DNA from: an uncultured Alphaproteobacteria bacterium
Lineage (GTDB): Bacteria; Pseudomonadota; Alphaproteobacteria; RF32; CAG-239
Assembly: GCA_934271465.1 (NCBI GenBank)
Contig: CAKQRQ010000002.1
Coordinates: 133,575 to 197,574 of the forward strand
Length of the DNA stretch: 64,000 nt
Direction of reading: 5' to 3'
Shown: positions 1-7,429 of the stretch, in pieces
Layout of the letters: each line of letters begins with the position of its first letter
How positions within the stretch are numbered: the first letter of the stretch is position 1
Made by a program: the position numbers and the translations under genes
Notes under the pieces: model-generated
Seen by the model: the letters and a program-made list of their open reading frames with translations, nothing else
The model's database searches: none
Told to the model about the DNA's origin: nothing

Positions 1-66
1 TTTCTTACCGATTACTATCGGATTTTTAAGGCCGGCTGTCAAGGATTTTGGCTCAATTATCGGCGT
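1..66. other. window edge, no gene assigned
   Basis: Short stretch before the first terminator. All three plus-strand frames stop within about 180 bases. One has a stop at 27-29, which could be the end of a gene entering from the left, but too little is visible to say. Confidence 0.3.
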
Positions 67-113
67 AAAAAAAACAGCGTTGACGGGGATAAACCGTCAA
101 AGCTGTTCTTTTT
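67..113 (-). terminator. intrinsic terminator of the 133-582 gene
   Basis: Stem AACAGC-g-TTGACGG pairs with CCGTCAA-a-GCTGTT around a short loop (73-107), followed on the minus strand by a run of eight T. The plus strand also has a T-rich tail, so it may act in both directions. Confidence 0.8.
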
Positions 114-132
114 GATTCTTCTGTCCTCGGGC

Positions 133-582
133 TTAGAAGCCAAAAGCTTCGAGCGCAAGGATTGCAGCCTCATCTGATGTAGCACCCACAAAATGCCGAC
201 CCGCACACCATAGGGAAACAACCCCGCCACTTTCAACAACAATGAGATCAGCATTTTTCATCTTGCGCTGAAGTTGTTCTACAGGGGTCTCGACTTTCTG
301 CCTTCTGACATTTCTCGAAATGACTCTCTCAAGACGAGAAGGCGGCACATTTTGGCGGAAACATCTGTTGACTGATTCCAGAAACTTCTCCACCTTGATA
401 GGCTTCTTAACAAGTTCCCGAACGTAAAGGTTCATCATGTTTTCCGTTGCGCTTGCCATAACTACGATTCCTGTCGTGGTGTTGAACTCGTAAGCGACCT
501 TTGAGGTCCTACTCGCATTTGTGAGCGTGAGAATCTTCTTCTTAGTCTCGGTAACGCTCTGATCCTGACAAATCTGTCTCAT
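133..582 (-). CDS. orphan small protein, SD-less cassette gene (149 aa)
   Basis: Function not recognised. The 149-residue product is basic in its middle part (RRQKVE, QRKMKN), has no signal peptide or membrane segment, and ends with a hydrophobic stretch containing the repeated motif A-x-L-A-L-E-A. The start is the ATG at 582. No Shine-Dalgarno sequence precedes it; the 30 bases upstream are almost all A/T. A promoter (622-650) and an intrinsic terminator (67-113) enclose only this gene, so it is a single-gene transcription unit. The same organisation is seen for the small genes at 18705, 19889, 20502, 28225 and 31997, although the proteins are not all related. Reading frame confidence is good because promoter and terminator fit it exactly. 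Confidence 0.6.
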   Translation of the reverse strand: MRQICQDQSVTETKKKILTLTNASRTSKVAYEFNTTTGIVVMASATENMMNLYVRELVKKPIKVEKFLESVNRCFRQNVPPSRLERVISRNVRRQKVETPVEQLQRKMKNADLIVVESGGVVSLWCAGRHFVGATSDEAAILALEAFGF

Positions 583-621
583 AAAAAAAATAATTTAAAA
601 GGTTTATATATAGTGATTATT

Positions 622-650
622 ATAATAGGCTATTTTGACGAAAATAGCAA
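622..650 (-). promoter_or_regulatory. sigma-70-like promoter for the 133-582 gene
   Basis: On the minus strand, TTGCTA (650-645) is followed after 17 bases by TATTAT (627-622). The predicted start lies about 33 bases before the ATG, giving an A/T-rich leader. Confidence 0.6.
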
Positions 651-671
651 GGGCTTTTTGTCTAAGTGTAC

Positions 672-703
672 AAAACCCCGAAAATGGCTGTTCACGGGGC
701 TTT
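672..703 (-). terminator. intrinsic terminator of kdsA
   Basis: On the minus strand GCCCCG pairs with CGGGGT across a 14-base loop and is followed by TTTT. It lies 34 bases beyond the kdsA stop and just upstream of the promoter of the next gene. Confidence 0.6.
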
Positions 704-736
704 GCGAGAAATTTAACTTAATTCAAAGAAAAAAAT

Positions 737-1585
737 CTAAAAATAATCTGTGATTTTTGCCTTGGTCAAGGCATCATATTCTTTCAAATAAGACAGAATC
801 GGCTTCATATTTTTAAGCGCGATGGTGTTTGGTCCGTCAGACAAGGCTTTATCCGGATTCTCATGTGTTTCCATAAACAATCCGCCGACGCCCGCCGCAA
901 CGGCCGCTCTGGCCAAAACCGGTGCCATTTCGCGGTTTCCGCCGGTAGCAGTGCCGAGTCCGCCGGGTTTCTGAACAGAATGGGTCGCATCAAAAATAAC
1001 CGGACAACCTGTTGTCTTGGCCATAACCGCAAACCCGCTCATATCCACAATCAGCGTGTGATACCCAAACGATGTGCCGCGCTCGGTTAAACAAACATTT
1101 CCATTGCCCGAGTCGATACATTTTTGAACAGCGTTTTTCATATCTTCAGGCGCCAAAAACTGCCCTTTTTTGATATTAACCACCTTCCCTGTCTTGGCCG
1201 CCGCAACAACCAAATCCGTCTGCCGGCACAAAAACGCCGGAATCTGGAGCATATCGACATGTTTGGCAACTTCTTCGCATTGCCATGTTTCGTGCACGTC
1301 TGTCACAATCGGAATATTGTTATACAGCTTTTTGATTTGGTCAAAGGTCTCCATTCCCTTTTCAATACCGACGCCGCGCGCCCCGTTGATAGAGGATCGG
1401 TTAGCCTTGTCAAAAGAGGCTTTGAAAACATAGTTAATCCCGAGCTCTTTGGTAATTTCAATCATCGCGCCGCAAATATCAATGGCGTGCTGCGGACTTT
1501 CAATCTGGCAAGGCCCGCACAACAGCGCGAAAGGCAGGCGGTTGCTGATTTCAAAAGAGCCGATTTTAATCACTTTTTGTTCCAT
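737..1585 (-). CDS. kdsA: 3-deoxy-8-phosphooctulonate synthase
   Basis: Condenses phosphoenolpyruvate with arabinose 5-phosphate to Kdo-8-phosphate, the first committed step of Kdo synthesis for lipopolysaccharide, in the cytoplasm. The 282 residues match the usual family length. The N-terminal motif LLCGPCQIES has Cys26 where the Escherichia coli enzyme has Asn, and the metal-binding partners are visible as FDATHSVQ and ETHENPDKALSDG, so this is the metal-dependent class. The start chosen is ATG 1585, with AAGGA seven bases upstream; an in-frame ATG ten codons earlier has no such site. The gene stands alone, with its own terminator at 672-703. Other Kdo genes (kdsB, kdtA) are not in the window. 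Confidence 0.95.
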   Translation of the reverse strand: MEQKVIKIGSFEISNRLPFALLCGPCQIESPQHAIDICGAMIEITKELGINYVFKASFDKANRSSINGARGVGIEKGMETFDQIKKLYNNIPIVTDVHETWQCEEVAKHVDMLQIPAFLCRQTDLVVAAAKTGKVVNIKKGQFLAPEDMKNAVQKCIDSGNGNVCLTERGTSFGYHTLIVDMSGFAVMAKTTGCPVIFDATHSVQKPGGLGTATGGNREMAPVLARAAVAAGVGGLFMETHENPDKALSDGPNTIALKNMKPILSYLKEYDALTKAKITDYF

Positions 1586-1666
1586 GGTTTGTTCCTTACA
1601 AGCTAGATGTTTCAATATGAAAATCTCATACCACAGATTTTTTCAAAAAGCAACAACAGCCTGTTT

Positions 1667-2848
1667 TCAGAGTTTGATAAAATCGCGGACTCTTTGCGCA
1701 AACTCAGCCAAAACGCCGGATTTGGGCGTGTATTTTTCTTCAAAAACCTCAGCCGTCTGCCAGCCCAAATCGTCCATAACCTGTTTGATTTCTTTAGCCA
1801 CGCCGGCTTTCCAGCCATAAGAGCCAAATGCTAACCCCTTTTTACCGACTGGTTTAAGCCCTTTGAGATAAGTCAAAAAGCCCGCCACCCTCGGGAAAAG
1901 CTGATTATTCAGCGTAGGCGAGCCGACAAGCACATATTCGGCATCTAAAATCTCGGTCACAACCTCGGACAGCGGCGTCACCGCCAAAGAGCACTTGGCA
2001 ACGGGAATTCCCGCGTCTTGAAATTCCGCCATGGCCGTATTGGCCAATTTGGCCGTCGCGCCCCACATTGTGTCATATACAATAACTGCTTTGTGCGTTT
2101 TTTCGGCGCGCGCCCAAGAATCATACAATCCCAAAATCAGAGAAACCTCCTCTTTGCCTGACCAAATCAAGCCATGAGAAGGAGCAATCATCTCAATATC
2201 AAGCCCCAATTCGCCGGCCGATGTCAGAGCTTTTTCGGCCTGCATACCAAACGGCATCAAAATATTGGCATAATAGCTTTTGGCGGCTTTTACGACCAAA
2301 TCCCGCTGATAATCCTTAACAAACAGCGCCTCGCAGCACAAATGCTGTCCAAACCCGTCATTGGGAAGCAAAAGCTTGTCCTCGGCGACATAAGTCATCA
2401 TCGAATCAGGCCAATGGAGCATGGGTGTGGTCAAAAACGACAACGTGCGCCGGCCGATGGAGAGCGTGTCGCCTGTTTTGACCAGATGATACGTCCAGCC
2501 CGTGGTGTCAAAATGCGCCTCTAACGCCAATTTACCGGCATTATTGGTCACAATAACGGCCTGCGGGGCAAGGCTCATAATCTTGGGAATGCTGCCGGAG
2601 TGATCCTGCTCGACATGATTGACAACCAGATAAGAAATTTTGGAAAAATCGACAACGGAAGAAATGCGCGCGATTTGCTCGTCCGTCAGATAAGATTTGA
2701 CGCCGTCGACCAGCGTAATTTTGTCATCTTTTATCAAATAACTGTTATAAGTCGACCCGTCGGGCGTGTCATATCCGTGAAATTCACGCAAATTCCAGTC
2801 CTTAACCCCGACCCAATAAACATCTTTTTTAATCTCAACCGCGTTCAT
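1667..2848 (-). CDS. FprA family flavodiiron protein
   Basis: A-type flavoprotein that reduces oxygen to water or nitric oxide to nitrous oxide in anaerobes and microaerophiles. The N-terminal metallo-beta-lactamase-like domain (about residues 1-250) has the diiron ligand motif HVEQDH; the C-terminal flavodoxin domain begins near residue 255 with AVIVYDTMWGATAKLA, the FMN phosphate loop. Length 393 is typical of the two-domain form without fused rubredoxin. Two adjacent ATGs follow a GGAGG site; the second (2848) has the better six-base spacing. It is divergent from the rubrerythrin gene at 2970, and the pair probably forms an oxygen/peroxide detoxification module. Whether oxygen or NO is the main substrate cannot be read from sequence. 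Confidence 0.93.
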   Translation of the reverse strand: MNAVEIKKDVYWVGVKDWNLREFHGYDTPDGSTYNSYLIKDDKITLVDGVKSYLTDEQIARISSVVDFSKISYLVVNHVEQDHSGSIPKIMSLAPQAVIVTNNAGKLALEAHFDTTGWTYHLVKTGDTLSIGRRTLSFLTTPMLHWPDSMMTYVAEDKLLLPNDGFGQHLCCEALFVKDYQRDLVVKAAKSYYANILMPFGMQAEKALTSAGELGLDIEMIAPSHGLIWSGKEEVSLILGLYDSWARAEKTHKAVIVYDTMWGATAKLANTAMAEFQDAGIPVAKCSLAVTPLSEVVTEILDAEYVLVGSPTLNNQLFPRVAGFLTYLKGLKPVGKKGLAFGSYGWKAGVAKEIKQVMDDLGWQTAEVFEEKYTPKSGVLAEFAQRVRDFIKL

Positions 2849-2903
2849 CATTTCCCTCCGTATAAGTATAAGTCCAATATTATAAATAATTGTTTTATTT
2901 TAA

Positions 2904-2915
2904 TTGACAAGTCAA
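2904..2915. promoter_or_regulatory. inverted repeat between fprA and rubrerythrin
   Basis: TTGAC-aa-GTCAA is a perfect 5-bp inverted repeat in the divergent intergenic region, and the plus-strand TTGACA could also be a -35 element for rubrerythrin. No well-spaced -10 is obvious. An A/T-rich dyad, ATTAT-aa-ATAAT, lies at 2879-2890. Either could be an operator for a redox regulator; this is inference. Confidence 0.3.
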
Positions 2916-2969
2916 GCGATTTCATTAAAACTATACAGGATAAATTCTATTAATTAAAGGAGCTTTACC

Positions 2970-3509
2970 ATGGAACTTAAAGGATCTAAAACGGAACAAA
3001 ACTTAAAAGATGCGTTTGCCGGAGAATCTCAAGCCCGCAACAAATACACCTACTATGCCTCAAAGGCCAAAAAAGAAGGCTACAACGTCATTGCCGCCAA
3101 ATTTGAGGAAACAGCCAACAATGAAAAAGAACATGCCAAAATTTGGTTCAAGCTGTTGAACGGCGGCGAAGTTCCCTCCACAATTGACAACCTTAAAGAT
3201 GCCGCTTCCGGCGAAAATTATGAGTGGACAGACATGTATGCCCGTATGGCCAAAGAAGCCCGAGAAGAAGGTTTTACCAAAATCGCCGCGCTGTTTGAGA
3301 TGGTCGGAAAGATTGAAAAAGGCCACGAAGAACGCTATCAGGCTTTGCTTGATTCTTTAGTTGAGGGCAAAATCTTTGAACGTCCGACAAAAGTAATCTG
3401 GGAATGCGCCAACTGCGGCTGCCGCGTTGAATCGCCCAAAGCACCTGAAAAATGCCCCGTTTGCGACCACCCGCAGGCTTATTTCTTTGAGCTTCAGGAA
3501 AAATTCTAA
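2970..3509 (+). CDS. rbr: rubrerythrin
   Basis: Non-haem diiron peroxidase that reduces hydrogen peroxide in the cytoplasm. The ferritin-like four-helix domain (about residues 1-135) carries the iron ligands in NNEKEHAK and KIEKGHEER; the C-terminal rubredoxin domain has two C-x2-C pairs (CANC and CPVC) that bind one iron. Length 179 is typical. A strong AAAGGAG site precedes the ATG. The gene is monocistronic, with a terminator at 3534-3567, and is divergent from the flavodiiron gene, which fits joint control by oxidative stress. Confidence 0.96.
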   Translation: MELKGSKTEQNLKDAFAGESQARNKYTYYASKAKKEGYNVIAAKFEETANNEKEHAKIWFKLLNGGEVPSTIDNLKDAASGENYEWTDMYARMAKEAREEGFTKIAALFEMVGKIEKGHEERYQALLDSLVEGKIFERPTKVIWECANCGCRVESPKAPEKCPVCDHPQAYFFELQEKF

Positions 3510-3533
3510 CCCTCAAAAGGCTAGCAAAGATTT

Positions 3534-3567
3534 AATCTCTCCTCTCACTCCAGAGGAGAGATTTTCT
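3534..3567 (+). terminator. intrinsic terminator of rubrerythrin
   Basis: AATCTCTCCTC pairs perfectly with GAGGAGAGATT around an 8-base loop, followed by TTCTTG. Confidence 0.8.
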
Positions 3568-3626
3568 TGTGGATTTTTTAACCAATTTCTGATACAAAAA
3601 ATTAAATTAATAATGAGGTTTTTCAG

Positions 3627-5396
3627 ATGTCTTATGAGGCGATGTTTCAACAGGCTCTCGCCCTCTTCGATCAGGAACGGTTCGATGAGGCGGCTGATTT
3701 GCTGCGCCAAATTGATGAAACAGCACCCGACAACCCAAATATCTTGAATATGCTCGGCCTTGTCGCCCAGGCCAAAGGCCTCCACAGCGAAGCCTGCTCT
3801 TATTTTGCGGCGGCGTTGAGAGATGACAAAAACAATCCGGCCTATCATTATAATCTGGCCTTTTCGCTCAAAGCTTGCCAAAATTTTGCAGACGCCCTGC
3901 TCCATTTTGAAACAGTTTTGAAATTGGCGCCGGCCGTCAAAGAGGCTTTTAACGAAATGGCGTGCATCTATGAACGCCTCGGGCAGCTTGACAAAGCGCG
4001 GGACTATTGGCGCGAAGCTCTCAAAATTGCGCCGGATTACCTGACGGCAAAAATCAATCTGGCCAATTCTTACAGAACCGAAAACCTCGAAAAAGCCAAA
4101 ACCAATCTTTTGGCTCTCACCAAAACAGCACCAAACGAACAGCTTTTGTGGTATGATTTGGCTTGGATTTATTATGAAGAAAAAAGCTATGAAAACGCCC
4201 TTTCTGCTGCTCAACAAGCAGACAATATTCCAAACGATGCCGTCAAACATATTCTCGGACTGGCCTGCCTTGCTTTGGGGCAAAAAGGACAGGCTAAAGA
4301 GGCTTTTTTAAGCGCCGAAAAGATCAATCCAAACAACACGGACGCCCTTCTGTGTCTGGCGGATATCTTGAGCCGCGATGAAGATTTTGATGCCGCTGAA
4401 AGTAGATACAAAAGAGTCATTGAGCTCAGACCCGATGATTTTTCGGCGCATAACAATTATGCCGAAATGCTTTTCAGGCAAAAACGCCTGTCAGAAGCGC
4501 TTGAGGAATACCGCAAAGCGGTTATTCTCAATCCGAAATCTGCCCCGTTAAGCAATAATCTGGGCGCTGTCCTCAAAGAACTCAAAGACTATGAAAAAGC
4601 GCTGGAACTTTTCTTTAACGCGCTTTCGCTCAACCCAACTTTGACGGAAGCTTCCGTCAATATCGCCGAAACGCTTGTCCTGTTGGCAAGAGAGGAGCCC
4701 GAAAAAGCGCTCAAAATCGCTGACAATTGGCTCAAATCCTATCCCGAAAATGTGTTTGCCAAACACGTCTCAGCCGCACTCAAAGGAGAAAATTGTGAAG
4801 ATAATCTTGTTTTTACTGAAAAGCTGTTTGACGGTTTCGCTGATAATTACGAGCTGGTTATGCAAAATCTGGGTTATTCAGCTCCGATGGCTTTTAGAAG
4901 AATTGCAGGAAATGTGGAAGGTCGTCTTGCGGATTTGGGCTGCGGTTCGGGGCTTGTGGGACTGGCTCTTAAGACGCCTCAAAATCAAATCATAGGCGTT
5001 GATGTCTCCGCGCAAATGCTAGCCAAAGCCGCTGAAAAAAATGTTTATGACGAGCTTGTCAAAGATGATTTAATTCATTTCTTAAAAGAAAGAAACGATT
5101 TTGAAACAATTGTCGCCGCAGATGTTCTCGGATATTTGGGTGCCGCAGATGAATTTATAAAATTAAGCAAAAACAAAACGCTGCTCTTTTCGATAGAAGC
5201 ATCGGACGAACAATCCGACTACCAAATCCAACCATCAGGTCGTTTCAAACACAATCCGGCCTATATCGAAAAGCTGTTGCATCAAAACGGGTTTTGTGAT
5301 ATTTATAAAGAAGAAACAGTTTTACGCACCGAAAACGGAAACCCCGTCAACGGATATATTTTTAAAGCTCTCGGAGGATTAAAAAATGGCCGATGA
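3627..5396 (+). CDS. TPR-repeat protein with C-terminal methyltransferase domain
   Basis: The first 400 or so residues consist of about nine to ten tetratricopeptide repeats (pattern such as A-x-x-x-N-L-x-x-x-x-x-x-x-x-x-A), a protein-interaction scaffold. From about residue 425 a class I SAM-dependent methyltransferase fold follows: LADLGCGSGLVGLAL is the SAM-binding glycine loop and IIGVDVSAQML the acidic end of strand 2. The substrate is unknown; related TPR-methyltransferase fusions are common in alphaproteobacteria. There is no signal peptide, so it should be cytoplasmic. The ATG at 3627 follows a TGAGG site. The last codons overlap the Nudix gene by 11 bases, indicating one transcription unit. 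Confidence 0.85.
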   Translation: MSYEAMFQQALALFDQERFDEAADLLRQIDETAPDNPNILNMLGLVAQAKGLHSEACSYFAAALRDDKNNPAYHYNLAFSLKACQNFADALLHFETVLKLAPAVKEAFNEMACIYERLGQLDKARDYWREALKIAPDYLTAKINLANSYRTENLEKAKTNLLALTKTAPNEQLLWYDLAWIYYEEKSYENALSAAQQADNIPNDAVKHILGLACLALGQKGQAKEAFLSAEKINPNNTDALLCLADILSRDEDFDAAESRYKRVIELRPDDFSAHNNYAEMLFRQKRLSEALEEYRKAVILNPKSAPLSNNLGAVLKELKDYEKALELFFNALSLNPTLTEASVNIAETLVLLAREEPEKALKIADNWLKSYPENVFAKHVSAALKGENCEDNLVFTEKLFDGFADNYELVMQNLGYSAPMAFRRIAGNVEGRLADLGCGSGLVGLALKTPQNQIIGVDVSAQMLAKAAEKNVYDELVKDDLIHFLKERNDFETIVAADVLGYLGAADEFIKLSKNKTLLFSIEASDEQSDYQIQPSGRFKHNPAYIEKLLHQNGFCDIYKEETVLRTENGNPVNGYIFKALGGLKNGR

Positions 5397-6006
5397 ATTG
5401 ATTGATATTTATGATTCTGAAATGAACCTGCTCGGCGTTGCGCCAAAATCTCAGGCGCACAAAGAAGGCCTGTGGCACAAATTGGCTTTGTGCTGGATTA
5501 TCTCCGAAGACGGCAATTTGTGGCTCCAAAAGCGCAGCCCAGAAAAGCAAACCTGCCCCAATTTGTTTGACTGTTCGGGATCAGGACATGTTCTGGTCGG
5601 CGAAGCGCCCAAAGAAGCCGTCCGCCGCATTTTGGAAGACAAACTCGGCCTGTCGGTCAAAGAAAAATTTTTGGACAAGCTCTTTACATACAAATTGGTC
5701 AATGACACGCCAACCGCCAACACGCACGCCTTTTGTCCGACCTATCTATTAAAAACGCAGCAAAAACTCCATGACCTCAAACTGAATCCCGACGAAGTTT
5801 CCGGTATTTACGAGGCGGATATCCAAGACCTGTTGGATTTGTTTTTTGATGAAGTCAAAAAAATAAATGTCCGCGGAATTGTTTTAGGCAAAAAATGCTA
5901 CAAAATCGAAAAACGCACGCTTTCAAAAGACGATTTTTGCCCGCACGGCGACAAATATTTTCAAAAAGTTTTCTCCGCTATTCAACGCTTTATTGATAAT
6001 CAATAA
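5386..6006 (+). CDS. Nudix hydrolase-like protein, degenerate Nudix box
   Basis: A 206-residue Nudix-fold protein. The Nudix box region reads GHVLVGE then seven residues then RILEDKLGL: the glycine, first glutamate and arginine of the G-x5-E-x7-R-E-U-x-E-E-x-G-U pattern are kept, but RE is RI and the metal-binding EE is DK. It resembles isopentenyl-diphosphate isomerase-like Nudix proteins (family YfcD), yet the isomerase's catalytic cysteine position (CGH) is SGH here. It may therefore hydrolyse an unknown nucleotide or polyprenyl substrate, or be catalytically reduced. It overlaps the upstream TPR-methyltransferase gene and should be co-translated with it; the EamA transporter follows 49 bases later. 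Confidence 0.75.
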   Translation: MADELIDIYDSEMNLLGVAPKSQAHKEGLWHKLALCWIISEDGNLWLQKRSPEKQTCPNLFDCSGSGHVLVGEAPKEAVRRILEDKLGLSVKEKFLDKLFTYKLVNDTPTANTHAFCPTYLLKTQQKLHDLKLNPDEVSGIYEADIQDLLDLFFDEVKKINVRGIVLGKKCYKIEKRTLSKDDFCPHGDKYFQKVFSAIQRFIDNQ

Positions 6007-6055
6007 TCAAGGCTTATATCTCTAAGAGGTCGATTTAAGAAAAGGAAACCTCAAT

Positions 6056-6973
6056 GTGGGATATATACTAGCCGTCCTGGCCGTTTTTTTATGGAGTTTC
6101 AACACAACCGTTTCAAGCTATTTTGCAACCTCTCTGGCGCCGCTTGAGATTGCTTTCAGCCGCTGGTTTTTAGCCGCAATAATTTTGGTATTGATTGCCG
6201 GAAAATCCCTCTGGCAAAACCGCGTTTGGTTTTTCAAAAACTTTGGTTATGTCTTCCTGTTGGCTCTGACGGGAATGGTCATTGTCAACACGCTGATTTA
6301 TTACGCCGGACACACTGCCTCGGCGGTTAATATGAGTCTGTTAAACACGCTCGGCCCCGTGTTCTTACTGCTGCTGTCGCACAGCCTGTTTCACACCCCG
6401 ATTTCCAAAACGCAGTTGCTTGGAATTATCATCACTTTTGGCGGCGTATTGACAATCATTCTCAACGGCGACTTTTTCTCTCTGTCAAAAATCAAGTGGG
6501 TCGACGGCGATTTTATTATGCTGGGCAATGCCTTTTGTTTTGCAATTTACTCCCTACTCCAGCAAAAACGTCCGTCTTTTATCCCTCAAACGACGCTCTT
6601 AGCCTCAAGCGCGATTATCGGCGCTGTTCTGTTAGGAATTTTAATGCTGATTTTTGTTCCCGAAAAACAAATTTTCGCACTCAAGCCGCTTGATATTGCC
6701 GTCTTTGTTTATCTGGGGATTTTCAATTCGGTTTTGGCCTATATGGCCTGGAACACGGCTTTGGCCAAAATCGGCACAATCAAAACCGCCGTCATCTATT
6801 ATTCGCTCCCGCTTTGGGCATCAATTGAAGCTTATGTCATCTTGGGTGAACAGCTGCATTTGCCGCAAGTCATCGGCGGTATTCTGGTTATCGGCGGAAT
6901 TGTGCTATCAAACCTTAATCAGACAAAAAAATTCCCCGCTCAAAAGGAGAAAAAAGCGGGGAATTTGTCTTAA
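6056..6973 (+). CDS. EamA/DMT-superfamily transporter
   Basis: A 305-residue inner-membrane protein with about ten hydrophobic segments in two EamA repeats, as in drug/metabolite transporters such as RhaT- or YdcZ-like exporters. The substrate is unknown. The start is GTG 6056 with AAGGA upstream; an overlapping ATG two bases earlier would give only a five-codon peptide, so it is not the start. The stop codon TAA (6971-6973) shares bases with the stop of the convergent gene at 6970. The last 15 or so codons encode the stem of that gene's terminator, and the tail is accordingly lysine-rich (KKFPAQKEKKAG). Confidence 0.88.
   Translation: MGYILAVLAVFLWSFNTTVSSYFATSLAPLEIAFSRWFLAAIILVLIAGKSLWQNRVWFFKNFGYVFLLALTGMVIVNTLIYYAGHTASAVNMSLLNTLGPVFLLLLSHSLFHTPISKTQLLGIIITFGGVLTIILNGDFFSLSKIKWVDGDFIMLGNAFCFAIYSLLQQKRPSFIPQTTLLASSAIIGAVLLGILMLIFVPEKQIFALKPLDIAVFVYLGIFNSVLAYMAWNTALAKIGTIKTAVIYYSLPLWASIEAYVILGEQLHLPQVIGGILVIGGIVLSNLNQTKKFPAQKEKKAGNLS
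6923..6965 (-). terminator. terminator for the 6970-7335 gene, embedded in the EamA gene
   Basis: AATTCCCCGC pairs with GCGGGGAATT (6930-6965). On the minus strand the stem is followed by seven T. The element lies wholly inside the 3' end of the convergent transporter coding region. Confidence 0.75.
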
Positions 6974-7335
6974 GCATTCGCAAGAACGACTTCTGTCTTA
7001 ACTTGCGGGGCGCATACAAAACTGTATTTATGCTTAAACTTGGCCAAATCTTCATTAAATTCTTTCATCGGAAAACCATTGCGGATATAGGCATAAAGAG
7101 CAACATCAACAAAGTGGCTTTCCGTCAAATACGGCATCATATTTGAAATGACGGCTGTCGCCTTAGAAGCGTTAAATTTAATGATAACTTCCTGAAAGAA
7201 AACATGTCTGGTATTAACCGCATCTCCCGCACCGCAGGCATCAAACAAAGCGGAAAAAATGTCATCTTTTGTAAGCCCTTTTGCTTGTAAGTCGTTAAGG
7301 AACTTAAGCCCCTGCTCTTTAGATATTTTTATCAT
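6970..7335 (-). CDS. hypothetical protein, 121 aa
   Basis: Not recognised. It is a mostly helical, soluble-looking protein without signal peptide or membrane segment; it contains a segment GLTKDDIFSALFDACGAGDA that resembles a short helical domain but is not diagnostic. A strong GGGAGG site lies five bases before the ATG. It converges on the EamA gene with overlapping stop codons (TTAA) and uses a terminator inside that gene. It is separated from the next minus-strand gene by 94 bases. Confidence 0.7.
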   Translation of the reverse strand: MIKISKEQGLKFLNDLQAKGLTKDDIFSALFDACGAGDAVNTRHVFFQEVIIKFNASKATAVISNMMPYLTESHFVDVALYAYIRNGFPMKEFNEDLAKFKHKYSFVCAPQVKTEVVLANA

Positions 7336-7429
7336 AATAGCCTCCCTGATGAAGGTGTCTGTCTATAATTATCAATATAACATAATTTCGCCCCAAAGAC
7401 AAGAACTTTGTAACAAAAATGTAACATTC

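Noticed and set aside
3513..4283. 256-codon frame antisense to the TPR-methyltransferase gene
   Set aside because: It overlaps a clear TPR coding region and the rubrerythrin terminator.
5386..6006. Isopentenyl-diphosphate isomerase (idi) assignment for the Nudix gene
   Set aside because: The catalytic cysteine of the CGH motif is Ser and the key Glu residues of the Nudix box are not conserved.
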